From Mercurialis annua (taxonomy: Eukaryota > Streptophyta > Magnoliopsida > Malpighiales > Euphorbiaceae), in NCBI RefSeq assembly GCF_937616625.2, contig NC_065570.1, forward strand, positions 1,498,001 to 1,562,000: a stretch of 64,000 nucleotides of DNA, in the 5' to 3' direction. Under the pieces are notes generated by a model. The model saw only the letters and a list, made by a program, of their open reading frames with translations, was not told the origin of the DNA and did no database searches. The position numbers and the translations under genes are program-made. Shown piece by piece: positions 21,772 to 32,492 of this stretch. Every line of letters begins with the position of its first letter. Position 1 is the first letter of the stretch.

Positions 21772-24700
21772 ATGGCTGATGATCCTGTTTTGGACAGGGT
21801 AGATCCTCTGGGAACTACGGTTACCGACGCTAACTTGGTTGGTGGAGTCTCTGCTAGTGGTCGGACCTCTGTGATCACTGGCTTAACTCCTCCGGCGAAT
21901 GCTCAGGTGGGAGGATCCAGGGCCTCCGGCAGTGGAGCTGGATTTGTGCCTTTATATGGGTTGGAAAACTATCCAAGGGCGAACCCTTTTGCTTCAGATG
22001 CAAGTCACACCCACTTATCAACCCCAGGAACCACCGTGCCTCAAAGTTTCCTCCACAATACCTTGTCTCCCACTCAACTCAACTTCCCGGTAGACGCTAC
22101 ACTGGTGGCTACGGGAACAGGAACAACTTCTGGGCAGGATATACCTCCGGCGGTCTTACAAGCTCAAGAATATTTAGAATACATGGCTCGCCAGCTGCAC
22201 CAGGCCCAGCAGATGCACTTTGCAGTCATGTCCCAGTATTACCCAAGTTACAATCCCACGGCCACCCCCGTGGTCCCTCCACCCCAAGCTGCTGAGTTTC
22301 AGGATGGTCGTCCTCCGAGAGAGGAAGGTCGGAGCGATCACCCACGACCCAGACCTAGGGGTCCCACAGAGTATCAAGCACCAAGAGGCGAAGATCATCG
22401 TGACACCAATTTGCCGAGAGACGAAGGTCGGCATGATCGCCCTCTGCCGAGAGACGAAGGTCGGCATGATCGCCCTCTGCCGAGAGACGAAGGTCGGCAT
22501 GATCGCCCTTTTCCGAGAGACGAAGGTCGGAATGATCCTCCTCCTCCTCGAAGGGAGGGGGTGCAAGACGAGAATCTACCACCGGGGACACAGCGCGGAG
22601 ACGCTGGTTTGGGGAGGGGAGACCCAGACCCGGAGGCAGATCCTCTGCGGACCGCGAGAGCAGGAGCTCCACCGGTCAGGAGAAACGGGGCAGAAAGTGT
22701 TCATAGCTCGGGTGCAGCGTCACAGCATCAGAAAACTTTGCATGACGAGGTTACTCGTCTGGTCCAGGCCGAGCTAGATAGGCACAAAGGGCACAAGGCA
22801 GAGTCTCGACCTTTTACTACCTGTGGCATTGCTAGCCCTTTGTCAAAGGCTATATGGGATGACCCATTTCCAGATAAGTTTAAATATCCGCCCATTGACA
22901 GATATAACGGTAAATCCGACCCGATGACTCATTTAAGTTGCTTTCAGGTTGCCATGGGAGTTCAAAGTGTCTCGGACGCCACGGTGTGCAAAGTGTTCCC
23001 TTCAACGTTGAGCGATGCGGCGCAAAAGTGGTACCAGAACCTCAAGGAGGGCTCTATTACTAGTTTCAGGGAGCTCGCTATGGCTTTCAAAACTCATTTT
23101 GCCCCGAGTATCGAACGAAAGAAAAGATCCAGTGATTTGAAGAAATGCTTTCAAAAGCAGGGAGAAAGTTTGAAAGCTTACATTGCTCGGTTCAATGCCG
23201 AGGCGATCATGATAGAAGATTTGAACGATGATACCGCCATCGATGCTATGAAAGATAACACCAGCATGCAAGTCTTCCGAGACAGCCTGATCACCAACCC
23301 GGTTGACACTTACACCGAGTTGATGGACAGGGCTTGGAATTATATCAATCTCGACGAGGAAAGGCAGAGGAAGTCTTACGGGACGGCTAGCCCGGTTCCC
23401 AGTAAAACGCAGAATACTCAGGGATCTAACCGTAGCCAAGATCGGTACCGACCTCTGAACGAGACTTCGGGGTACAGAGGTAACAAGCCATTCAATGCTC
23501 AGACCAGTCCGCCAAGTACGGGGCCTGGTACTAAGCCAAGTTTCAGTATTGGAGGAGGAACGGAAGGATATGTGGATCGAGCAGGAGTACCGAGACAATA
23601 CGTGCCACTTAACACACCAAGGGAGCAGATTCTATCCTGGATCAAGCACAACAACGAAGAGATTCGTTATCCACCAAGGCTAGTGAAAGATGGAGACCGA
23701 TCCAAGTTCTGTGATTTTCATGATGGTTATGGCCACGAAACGGAGGAATGTGGACGTTTGCGAAGCGAGATAGACAAATTAGTCTGCCAGGGGCGATTAC
23801 AACATTTTGTTGTGGCCAAGGAGGGCCAAGACCGAGGAAATACGAGGGTCAACTCGGTCAGGTCGGAGCCCGGGGGGAGTAGGGAAGCCCAATCCCCATC
23901 AAAGAAAACACAAGTCACGGGAGTAATCAACACTATCTCAGGAGGAACCTCAGAATCCGAGTATGGTCGCAAACGCAGAAAGAAAAAGCAAAAGATGGTC
24001 ATGTCGGTATCTACCGGGTCGCCATGGCCTAACATTGTTTTCGGGCCAGAGGATGCGAAAGGAGTAGATTTTCCTCATGAAGACGCTTTGATTGTATCGG
24101 CCATCATTGGATCAAAATGGGTAAAACGATTGCTGGTGGACGATGGAAGCTCGGTTAACTTGTTGACTCTATCAGTCTTTTTGACAATGGGAGGATCCAA
24201 GACTGACCTCAAGCCTGTGAACATTCCTCTCCTGGGGCTGGGGGGAGCTCCGGTCACCCCAGAGGGCATGGTCGAGCTAGACTTAGAGCTCGGCATCGAA
24301 ATACCTCAGGAGGACGGAACAGAGGGAATCCTGGCGGAACCAACACGGAAGGTACGTTCACTGTTCATGATAGTTGACATGCCTCTTGCTTATAATGGTA
24401 TTCTTGGTAGACCTATGTTGTATAGCACAGGTGCAGTGACTAGTATTCGTTACTTGATGATGAAAATCCCAGTGGAAAACGAGGTCATAACTATCAGGGG
24501 AAACCAAACCCTATCTAGGCAATGTTACATGGCCACTATGGGCAGCACGGTGGAAACGATGAACATCGATACACCCGAGCTGCTCATCAGAGAGAAAAAA
24601 GCTCAGAAACCCCGAGAAAACTTAGAAACGATTGAACTTACAGAGGGATCCGAGATGTATGTAAAGCTGGGGGTAGACTGGCCAGACGAGCACCGGGAAG

Positions 24701-27700
24701 CTATCATAGCTCGGATAAAACAGTATGTGGAAGAGTTTACCAACAAGCCAGAGGATATTGGGGGGGTAGACCCTAAGATCATCTCGCACAAGTTAAACGT
24801 GGATGCAAAATGCAAGCCTGTCAAGCAAAAGAAAAGAACTTTCTCTCTAGAGAAACAGATTGCTATCCGAGACGAAGTGGAGAAGCTCTTGAAAGCCGGG
24901 TTCATCAGGAAAGTAGACTACCCTGAATGGCTGGCCAATGTAGTCTTGATCAAAAAGTCCAACGGTAGATGGAGGCTTTGTATAGATTTCACTGATCTAA
25001 ACAATGCCTGCCCAAAGGACAGTTTTCCTCTGCCAAACATTGACCAACTGGTGGACGCGACGTGCGGATTTGCGGTCTATGCCTTCTTAGATGCTTCACA
25101 GGGATATCACCAGATCCCGATGAGTAAAGATGACGAAGAGAAAACAGCTTTCACAACGGATCTGGGGACCTATTGCTACAAGAAGATGCCTTTTGGTTTA
25201 AAAAATGCTGGGGCAACCTATCAAAGACTCATGAATCATGTTTTTAAAGATCAACTGGGCAAGAATGTCGAGGTTTATGTAGATGACATAGTAGTAAAAT
25301 CTAAGGGGATCGAGGATCACGCACAGGATTTGGCAGAAACTTTTGAAAAGCTGAAGGGTTTTAACCTCAAGCTGAATCCAGAAAAGTGTGTTTTCGCAGT
25401 CCGCTCGGGGAAGTTTCTAGGGCACCTCATCTCGGAGAAAGGCATCGAGGCCAACCCGGAGAAAATCGAGGCAGTAATGAGCATGAGAGCACCCAGCTCG
25501 GTGAAGGAAGTGCAAAAGTTGAACGGGAGAGTAACGGCGTTGGGCAGATTCATGAGTTGCTCGGCCAAACGATGTTTGCCATTTTTCAAAATCCTGAAGA
25601 ATACAAAGAATTTCAAGTGGACAGAGGAGTGTAACACAGCTTTTGAAGAGCTGAAGGTTTACCTCAGCACGCCCCCGGTGCTAGGTAGACCTGAGCTTGG
25701 GGAAATCTTATACTTGTATCTCTCGGTGAATGACGAGACAGCAGCGGCAGTCCTGGTGAAGGAGGATAAGGGTCTGCAAACCCCAGTTTACTATCTCAGC
25801 AGGGTCTTGAAAGGCCCGGAGGTCAGATACCCAAAAATTGAGAAATTTGCTTTGGCATTGAAGGTGGCGGCGGAAAAACTAAGGAGATATTTCGAGGCTC
25901 ACATCATTGTAGTACGTACGAACCAACCTTTGAGAAAGGCGCTGCAGAGGCCAGAGATGTCGGGACGGCTGGTCAGCTGGTCGGTCCAGCTGGGAGGATA
26001 TGACATCCGGTATGAACCAAGACCGGCTCTGAAAGCACAAGTATTGGCAGATTTTATAGCTGAGACCACAGCAAGCGACCAACCTGAGGAACCTGACGAA
26101 CAACTTCTACGGTGGGTATTAGAAGTCGACGGGGCATCAAATCTGGATGGATCTGGAGCGGGCGTAGTCTTGAAAGGCCCTCACGGAGTCACACTCCGAA
26201 GCTCGGTAAAATTCGATTTCCCGGCATCCAACAATGCCGCGGAATATGAGGCTCTGTTGATCGGATTGAGAATGGTAAACGTGGTAAAAGCCGAGCACGT
26301 AACAATAAGGAGTGATTCTCAGTTAGTCGTTTGTCAAACCCTGGGTACTTTTGAAGCTCGGGATTCGGAAATGAGGAGATACGTGGACAGAGTCAAGTTC
26401 TTCTTGAACAAGATTCAGGAGCTCGGAGGAAAATGGGTAATAGAGCAAGTTCCTCGTTTGGAAAATCAAGAGGCCGATGTGTTGGCCAAAGCAGCAACAG
26501 TGAACGAAAAGATACCAGGAGTCCATTTCTCTGTTCAAAAGCATTCCAGTATCGACAACTATGAAACCATTTTTCTAACTCAGCCTTTGGAAAACTGGAT
26601 GCAAGGTATAGCCCACTACCTGATGGATGGAACTCTGCCAGAAAACAGAGATAAAGCCTACAAAATCTTGCGACAAGCTCCGTACTACGCGTTCCTCGAC
26701 GGAGTCTTGTACAGAAAGTCTTTCACCCACCCGTGGTCGAGATGCTTGACAGCTGAGGAAGGAGAGTATGTGTTGAGAGAGATACATGAAGGTATTTGCG
26801 GGGCACACATAGCTCCTCGCATGTTGGCCAAGAAAGCAGTGTTGCAGGGCTACTACTGGCCCCTAATGGTCAGGCAAGCAGAGGAGATAGTAAAGAAATG
26901 CGAAAACTGTCAGAGGCATCAGAACATCCGACATGCTCCCACCACAGAGCAGTGTCCTATTACCAGTCCTTGGCCATTTGCAACGTGGGGAATTGACATC
27001 CTGGGGCCTTTCACGCCAACCACGGGGCAGAAAAAGTTCTTGATAGTGGCAGTAGATCACTTTACTAAGTGGCTCGAGGTAGAGGCAGTGAGCACCATCA
27101 CAGAAGCTCGGATCCGGGATTTCTTCTGGAGGCAAATTGTGTGTCGTTTCGGTATACCCAGAGCGTTGGTAACTGATAACGGAAAGCAGTTCAACTGCCG
27201 AGCCTTCAAAGAATTTTGCAACGACTTGCACATTGACCTGCGTTTCACTTCAGTAGTTCACCCGCAGAGCAATGGGATGACCGAAGTAACCAACCGGACG
27301 ATCCTAAAAGGGCTCAAGGCCAGGCTAGGAGAGTTCGATAGACAGTGGCTGGAAGAGCTACCGAAGGTCATATGGGCTTACAGAACCACGCCAAGGGCAG
27401 GCACAGGAGACACCCCGTTTTCTCTAACATATGGGTGCGAGGCAATGATACCAGTGGAAATCGGGATGCCGACTCTAAGGGTCCAGTTCTTCGATGAGGC
27501 TAAGAACGAGGAAGAACAGAAGTTATGCTTAGACCTGCTGGAAGAGCGAAGAGAGCAGGCAGCGCTAAGAATCGAAGCATACAAGCAAAGAATGGCTAAG
27601 TATCATAACAAGAGAGTTAAACCCTTGAGTTTCCAAGTCGGCGATCTGGTCCTACGACGGGCAGACATTGCTAAGGGAAATGCTGGAGTGGGAAAGCTCG

Positions 27701-27831
27701 AACCTAATTGGGAAGGCCCCTATCGAGTCACTGAGGTCGGACGAGCAGGAGCTTATAAAATAGCACACATGTCGGGCAGAGTGCTCCCGAGAACTTGGAA
27801 CTCCCAGGTTCTTCGGAAATACTATCAGTAG
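21772..27831 (+). CDS. Gag-pol polyprotein of the Tat-type retrotransposon, intact
   Basis: A single frame of 2019 residues. Domains, with approximate residues: charged, proline-rich N-terminus with four 11-residue PRDEGRHDRPL-type repeats (about 215-260); gag core (ALKVFPSTLSDAA-like, WYQNL near 415); zinc knuckle CDFHDGYGHETEEC (about 646); aspartic protease with LLVDDGSSVNLL (about 787); reverse transcriptase with YVDDIVV (about 1168); RNase H; a second RNase H starting EVDGASNLDGSGAG (about 1451) typical of Tat; integrase with an HHCC finger (about 1672-1716) and the DDE triad in WGIDILGPF, VTDNGKQF and PQSNGMTEV (about 1739, 1799, 1837). No stop or frameshift was seen and all catalytic motifs are present, so it may be functional. 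The ATG at 21772 is 69 bases after the primer site. Gag and pol share one frame without a visible recoding site. Confidence 0.95.
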   Translation: MADDPVLDRVDPLGTTVTDANLVGGVSASGRTSVITGLTPPANAQVGGSRASGSGAGFVPLYGLENYPRANPFASDASHTHLSTPGTTVPQSFLHNTLSPTQLNFPVDATLVATGTGTTSGQDIPPAVLQAQEYLEYMARQLHQAQQMHFAVMSQYYPSYNPTATPVVPPPQAAEFQDGRPPREEGRSDHPRPRPRGPTEYQAPRGEDHRDTNLPRDEGRHDRPLPRDEGRHDRPLPRDEGRHDRPFPRDEGRNDPPPPRREGVQDENLPPGTQRGDAGLGRGDPDPEADPLRTARAGAPPVRRNGAESVHSSGAASQHQKTLHDEVTRLVQAELDRHKGHKAESRPFTTCGIASPLSKAIWDDPFPDKFKYPPIDRYNGKSDPMTHLSCFQVAMGVQSVSDATVCKVFPSTLSDAAQKWYQNLKEGSITSFRELAMAFKTHFAPSIERKKRSSDLKKCFQKQGESLKAYIARFNAEAIMIEDLNDDTAIDAMKDNTSMQVFRDSLITNPVDTYTELMDRAWNYINLDEERQRKSYGTASPVPSKTQNTQGSNRSQDRYRPLNETSGYRGNKPFNAQTSPPSTGPGTKPSFSIGGGTEGYVDRAGVPRQYVPLNTPREQILSWIKHNNEEIRYPPRLVKDGDRSKFCDFHDGYGHETEECGRLRSEIDKLVCQGRLQHFVVAKEGQDRGNTRVNSVRSEPGGSREAQSPSKKTQVTGVINTISGGTSESEYGRKRRKKKQKMVMSVSTGSPWPNIVFGPEDAKGVDFPHEDALIVSAIIGSKWVKRLLVDDGSSVNLLTLSVFLTMGGSKTDLKPVNIPLLGLGGAPVTPEGMVELDLELGIEIPQEDGTEGILAEPTRKVRSLFMIVDMPLAYNGILGRPMLYSTGAVTSIRYLMMKIPVENEVITIRGNQTLSRQCYMATMGSTVETMNIDTPELLIREKKAQKPRENLETIELTEGSEMYVKLGVDWPDEHREAIIARIKQYVEEFTNKPEDIGGVDPKIISHKLNVDAKCKPVKQKKRTFSLEKQIAIRDEVEKLLKAGFIRKVDYPEWLANVVLIKKSNGRWRLCIDFTDLNNACPKDSFPLPNIDQLVDATCGFAVYAFLDASQGYHQIPMSKDDEEKTAFTTDLGTYCYKKMPFGLKNAGATYQRLMNHVFKDQLGKNVEVYVDDIVVKSKGIEDHAQDLAETFEKLKGFNLKLNPEKCVFAVRSGKFLGHLISEKGIEANPEKIEAVMSMRAPSSVKEVQKLNGRVTALGRFMSCSAKRCLPFFKILKNTKNFKWTEECNTAFEELKVYLSTPPVLGRPELGEILYLYLSVNDETAAAVLVKEDKGLQTPVYYLSRVLKGPEVRYPKIEKFALALKVAAEKLRRYFEAHIIVVRTNQPLRKALQRPEMSGRLVSWSVQLGGYDIRYEPRPALKAQVLADFIAETTASDQPEEPDEQLLRWVLEVDGASNLDGSGAGVVLKGPHGVTLRSSVKFDFPASNNAAEYEALLIGLRMVNVVKAEHVTIRSDSQLVVCQTLGTFEARDSEMRRYVDRVKFFLNKIQELGGKWVIEQVPRLENQEADVLAKAATVNEKIPGVHFSVQKHSSIDNYETIFLTQPLENWMQGIAHYLMDGTLPENRDKAYKILRQAPYYAFLDGVLYRKSFTHPWSRCLTAEEGEYVLREIHEGICGAHIAPRMLAKKAVLQGYYWPLMVRQAEEIVKKCENCQRHQNIRHAPTTEQCPITSPWPFATWGIDILGPFTPTTGQKKFLIVAVDHFTKWLEVEAVSTITEARIRDFFWRQIVCRFGIPRALVTDNGKQFNCRAFKEFCNDLHIDLRFTSVVHPQSNGMTEVTNRTILKGLKARLGEFDRQWLEELPKVIWAYRTTPRAGTGDTPFSLTYGCEAMIPVEIGMPTLRVQFFDEAKNEEEQKLCLDLLEERREQAALRIEAYKQRMAKYHNKRVKPLSFQVGDLVLRRADIAKGNAGVGKLEPNWEGPYRVTEVGRAGAYKIAHMSGRVLPRTWNSQVLRKYYQ

Positions 27832-27990
27832 TTACTTGTTTTCATTTTCGAGGTACCTAGGGGTTTTTTCACTTATGTTTGAGTTAGGCTTTTGTAAAAC
27901 TCAAACATAAGTTTTTCCCCTCAATGAATAAAAAAGATTAAAAAGAATTCATGTCTTTTCCAAAACCCGAGCACTCTACTCGGTAAAAAA
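27832..27990 (+). other. 3' end of pol and possible hairpin
   Basis: Just after the stop codon, 'cttatgtttgagtt' (27871-27884) and 'aactcaaacataag' (27898-27911) form a perfect 14-base inverted repeat with a 13-base loop. It could act as an RNA 3'-end structure. The rest is AT-rich spacer before the tandem array. Confidence 0.5.
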
Positions 27991-28314
27991 TCCACGGGCT
28001 ATGTGCCATCCACGGGCTATGTGCCATCCACGGGCTATGTGCCATCCACGGGCTATGTGCCATCCACGGGCTATGTGCCATCCACGGGCTATGTGCCATC
28101 TACGGGCTATGTGCCACCAGCGGGCTATGTGCCATCTACGGGCTATGTGCCACCAGCGGGCTATGTGCCATCTACGGGCTATGTGCCACCAGCGGGCTAT
28201 GTGCCATCTACGGGCTATGTGCCACCAGCGGGCTATGTGCCATCTACGGGCTATGTGCCATCTACGGGCTATGTGCCACCAGCGGGCTATATGCCACCAG
28301 CGGGCTAGATGCCA
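27991..28314. repeat. 18-bp tandem array, 18 copies, inside the Tat element
   Basis: Units read CCATCCACGGGCTATGTG (type A), CCATCTACGGGCTATGTG (B) or CCACCAGCGGGCTATGTG (C). Six A units come first, then alternating B and C for four rounds, then B B C C, so part of the array has a 36-bp higher-order unit. Because the unit is a multiple of three, several frames stay open on both strands and give artificial repeat peptides. Tandem arrays in this position between pol and the 3' LTR are known from Tat-lineage elements. It is not a CRISPR array: there are no spacers. Confidence 0.93.
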
Positions 28315-28801
28315 CCAACGTACTACGAGCAATTCTCGACCCCGAGCAACAACAACTCCGGGTTGTCCCAAGACAATAGGCTATCCACGCCGAGCAACTT
28401 GCTTAAACTTGGTCTATGAACAACTAAGAACCTATCCTAGTATTCTTTAATCCCACGCCTAAGTCAAGAACCAACATATGAAAACAAGAGGCTAGAAAAG
28501 AGTCCACACTACTGGAGCCAGCTCGGAAACTAGTCTGAGTTAAGTATGCAAACGTGTTGTCACATACTTAACCAAAATTTTCAAAGATAGAAAACAAAAA
28601 CATCATTCAAAGAAATAACACGAGTATAACAAAGAGAACATAGGCAAGTAAAGATCAAGATATATATATACAAAGAAAAATTCATTCAAGGAAAAAGAAA
28701 ATATTCAAACTTACAAAAAGAGAGCTCGAGGCTCAATATCCCAAAAATTTACAAAGGAAAAGAAAAATTGTTCAAACTATTACAAGTAATTAACTGCTGC
28801 A
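28315..28801. other. Spacer between tandem array and antisense gene
   Basis: No gene is seen. The stretch 'tatatatata' near 28660 is low complexity. It is probably the shared 3' region of the sense pol transcript and the antisense gene. Confidence 0.4.
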
Positions 28802-31214
28802 TCAGTTCGGCCCCTGGTCTTGATCATCAGCAAGATAATCTTCGATATCTGCTGGCATGTCGTAATCTTCAGGCAGCTCCTTGGCACGGCGGTGCAACTC
28901 AAGCACGTCCAGCTTGAAATCTGAGACGTCGACATCAGCTCCGAACCGACCTCTCACGAACTCGCCGACTTGGACCTCGCCAACATACAGCATCTTCCGG
29001 AAGTCCTCATATAAGTTCTCTTCTCGGACAGTGCCTTCCGCGGCTTGGGCCTCAGCTTTCTCGGCTCGCCTCTCGGCCTCAGCCAGTTTCTTCTTCAGGT
29101 CCTCCACCGAATCCCGGAGTCCCTTGGAGGCCAGCTCATTCCGGCGAGTGACATCAGCAAGCTTCTTGGAGAAATCTTCTTTCTCAGCAGCCTTCTCAGT
29201 CTCTAGACGACTGATGTCACCCCTCAGCTTTCCCAGCATCTCCAGGTCTTCCGACCGTCGATCCTCGGAGTCTTTCAGTTTGCCCTCCAGCTGAGCCACC
29301 AGCGAAGCCCCGTCCGAGGCCCTTTGCCCGGCCTCCAAGGCCCTATTCTCGGCTTCGCTAGCCCTCCTCTCTGCATCACGGGCTTTGGCCGCCTCTGACA
29401 GCATAAGCTTTTTGGCCAGGAGAAGGTCGTCCTCGTTCTGACTAGCCCGCCGATCAGCTCGGTAAGACATTTGAGCCGCCTGAGAACAAACAGCAAAGTT
29501 ACTTAAAACAACAGGGGAAATAAAGCAAGTAAAACAAGATAAAAAGTCGAAGAGATTACCTGGATACAGAGGGCGGAGACCGTTGCCAGCAAGTTCTCTG
29601 GCTTGTAGGTCTTATAGTAGGCCTCGTCCTCGGGTAGCGTGGTTACCCGAGCAATATCCCCAGCGATGGGCAGCTCGTGAATCGACACTCGGACGCCCGG
29701 GTTGTGCTGCCCAACCCACTCGGCAAATCTTGCCCGAGTTATCCCCTGAGGGCAAGAAGCGGTCGTGCTAGAATCCGAGGACACGTCCGGCAGATCCGGC
29801 ATCCGAGATCCCACAGCCCGGGCGCTAGGACCCCCAGCTTCAGGAGAAGCCCGTTGAGGAACATCCTCGGGTTGTCGAGGTCCCACCACGGTCTCCGCCG
29901 AGCCCAGATCCACAAAGGGAATGTCCCTTCTCGGTTCGGCAGCAGGGGGAAACTCCGCCTCGCCAGGCCTTTGAACTCGGAGTGGAACGGCATCCAACCC
30001 CGTCACTTGAACGCCTTCCGGAACCTCCGGAGACTTGGGATCAGCAGCAGCCTCATCCGCAGGGGAAGGCCGGGGAACAGCCGAACCCACAGCAGGTGCA
30101 GCCTGTCGGACTGTAGGGGTCGCAGCCCGGACAGCGGGCCTTTTTCTTTTCTTCCCGATCAGTTTGGCGGGGTCCAGACTATTCACTGCAATCACATCAA
30201 AACATAAACAAAGTTAAAATATAACACAAACAGTAGCAACCACTTCACACAATAGATAAAAACAAAAAGAGAAAAGAAAACAACAAACAGACCAGCGCTA
30301 GCCGCAGCTGTGCCCTTCCAGTAATCAAACAGGAGTTTAGGGCACAGGTCGTCGGCCTGTGCTTTCTCCCCAGCAGGAGCAGCATCCCGGAGCTTGTACA
30401 TATCATCTCGCTCCAAAGGGCCAGGGGTATGGAACCACTTGTCGGGCTTATAACACTTAGCGACCCAGGTGGTCACCATTTCCTGGAAGGCAGTAGGGTG
30501 AGACACTTGAAAATAATCCTCCTTGAAGTCCCTCAAGGAGTCAGTTATCCCCGACACCAGCCCTCCGGCCAAATCTTTCCTCTCACCCCGGAATCGCAGA
30601 TAGGCGAAATGACTCTGATCCTTCAGCGACATCAGGTACATGCAGCAGAAGAGTCGCATACTGTCGGTCACCCCAGTCTGTCGGCACAGCTCCAAGAAAC
30701 AAGAGTAGTGCCGAACTCCATTAGGATGAACCTGGGATAACGGCACTTCGAAGTAGTTGCTCAGCCTCTTGAACTGCTCGGATATAGGAAACCGGATGCC
30801 AGACTGGAGATGCTCCAGGGTGAGCATAATCGTATTCTCGGGAGGAGCGTCATTTAATCTCTTCCCCGCGGGAATCATAGACAGCTCGTACTCCTGCGGG
30901 ATGTCGAACGCTTTCCGCACGGCCCTCAAAAAACCCAGGGTGCACCGCGACGCCTTGATGTCCCGATCATCAGGCTTATCACCGACAGTTTTCCTCTTTT
31001 CTTTCCCTTTTCGGGACGGGCCAGCAGGTACCGAGGTCCCCACCTCTCCCACCTCGGCAGTCTCATCAGGCCGGGGACGAACCACATAAAAATCAGCAGA
31101 TGGCTCGTCCATATCCACATTGTCATCATCATAACCCACCCCTTCCTCGCGATCTGATGGGTCACCCGACATACCTAAGGACAGGGAAACAAGCTCGGAT
31201 GAGACGAGTTCCAC
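28802..31214 (-). CDS. Antisense three-exon gene of the Tat element (putative gypsy-type transposon protein)
   Basis: Exons on the minus strand are 31214-30293, 30185-29560 and 29479-28802, joined by good donors (CTG|GTCTG, CAG|GTAATC) and acceptors (TTGCAG, TCTCAG) in matching phase. The product is about 740 residues; a second in-frame start is the MSGDPSD methionine at 31172. Exon 1 encodes a globular region (FEVPLSQVHPNGVRHYSCFL, CCMYLMSLKD, YFQVSH) that recalls the plant 'putative gypsy-type transposon' family (Transposase_28). Exon 2 is proline-rich and disordered with a KKRKRP basic motif. Exon 3 is a long coiled coil (alanine, glutamate and arginine heptads) with an acidic tail. Antisense genes here are known from Tat elements; their function is unsettled. 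All exons are open, which argues for selection or youth. Confidence 0.72.
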
Positions 31215-32107
31215 CAGACAAACAAGACAAATTTACTAAAACTTGAAATTACAAATCAAAACAGATTTCCTAAGGGGTGAAACCATCAGAACACGAAGAA
31301 CACCGTAAAGAATTTCCAGATTTCTGGAAATTCTCTTCCCAGACGAAGAACACAAACAATAAAACAAAATCACGGAATTCAATTAAGCAGTTCATAACAT
31401 ATACATTGAAAATGAACAACGATCAAACATTTCTGAAATAAAACTCTCCAAAGCAACGTTGCACAAAAACAGAAGTCAAGCATATCAAACACACATGAAA
31501 AGCTTGAAAAATAAAACAAAATCATTAAAAACAGAAGACACTTACTTGTAGAGAAATGCAGAAAGATTCCTGGAAAGATGTAGAAGAAGACTTGACACAC
31601 GCAGCAAACACAGCAACCAAACTCTGAGACACAGAAACCTCAGGGAAACGAAGAAATCTGGAGAAGACGAAGAACAGAGAGTTTTTTCTTTTCTTTTCTT
31701 ACAATTCAGGAAGAAATGAAAAGAGAGAAAGAAAACGAAGAGTTTTGTAAGGTTTGAAAAATGAAACTTACAACTGAAAAGAGAGGGAAAATGAAAAGCC
31801 ACGCTTTTAATTTTCTCTCTCATCCCACTCAAAACGTCCCCTGGGAAAGCGCTCACGCCTTAACTGCTAGACACGTGGACCTAGAGTAGACAACAAGCAA
31901 CCGCCACATAAGACAACGGCTACAATAGCTGTCAGACAGGACATCTCGACAGTCACGTCCTTTCACACAGCCACATTAGCCCACCTATCTCTCTGACAAA
32001 CAGCTCGGTGTCAGAGACCATCCATAAACGGGACAACCACGCCAAAGATCCCGTGATCTGAGATCTCGGTACACACTACCAGCTCGGACATAAATATCCG
32101 ACATACT
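31215..32107. other. 5' region of the antisense gene and untranslated 3' region of the element
   Basis: A pyrimidine-biased stretch on the minus strand (about 31520-31800) probably holds the promoter and leader of the antisense gene. No further coding frame is convincing. Confidence 0.4.
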
Positions 32108-32116
32108 GAGGGGGGA
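32108..32116 (+). other. Polypurine tract
   Basis: GAGGGGGGA lies four bases before the 3' LTR start (CTAG|TGATAACG). This is the expected primer for plus-strand DNA synthesis. Confidence 0.8.
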
Positions 32117-32120
32117 CTAG

Positions 32121-32492
32121 TGATAACGTAGCACATCTAGTAGGGGCGAAGCAACCTCGCCAGGAACGAACATCACTAAGTCAAGCATTTCACCGACCTG
32201 GTAACAATGTCCGACCTTCTTGAAACCATAGAGCACATGACTTGGGGGGTCACTGGATCGATGGGAAGTCAAACATCATCCGAGACAATCATGCCTGATA
32301 AGGTCGGACCAGGAATTCTGTCCGGGCTCCGAGTTACATTCAACTAAGACCTAGGCCGAACTCCGAGTTCATAAACCCGAAAGACCGGACCTGGTGACCC
32401 GAGCTTCGAGACATTCTCAGATCTCAAAACCTTGATAACTTGGTCCCCAAGTTATCCGAGCTCTAGAGTCTTACCGAGCTCCGAGGTCTTGT
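32121..32492 (+). repeat. Truncated 3' LTR of the Tat element
   Basis: It is identical to the first 372 bases of the 5' LTR except for one base (A for G near 32359). It breaks off after GAGGTCTTGT, whereas the 5' LTR continues with TCAGAAACAC. About 405 bases, including the TATA box and the 3' terminus, are missing. Confidence 0.93.

Larger units (their letters stand above)
20907..32492 (+). mobile_element. Ty3/gypsy retrotransposon, Tat lineage, with truncated 3' LTR
   Basis: Order: 777-bp 5' LTR, primer-binding site, uninterrupted gag-pol frame, 18-bp tandem array, antisense gene, polypurine tract, and a 372-bp remnant of the 3' LTR. Tat membership rests on a second RNase H between RNase H and integrase, the TGGCGCCGTCTGTGGG primer site and the extra antisense coding region between pol and the 3' LTR. 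The two LTRs differ at one base over the shared 372 positions (G/A in 'ggccgagctcc'), so insertion was recent. The left flank is ATAAT; the right-hand duplication is mostly gone with the truncated LTR. The target is exon 1 of CRK gene 1. Confidence 0.93.

Noticed and set aside
21238..27584. Numerous minus-strand and alternative-frame open stretches across gag-pol
   Set aside because: They overlap the intact 2019-residue frame, lack recognisable domains and arise from the GC-richer codon pattern and tandem repeats.
27991..28314. CRISPR-like array or repeat-protein gene
   Set aside because: The 18-bp units are directly adjacent without spacers, inside a plant retrotransposon. The open frames on both strands result only from the unit being divisible by three.
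28003..28450. Long plus-strand frames over the tandem array
   Set aside because: They are pure translations of the 18-bp repeat with no start context or conserved sequence.
31379..31856. Short membrane-like proteins on the minus strand
   Set aside because: They are translations of a TC-rich leader of the antisense gene; phenylalanine- and leucine-rich peptides are expected there.
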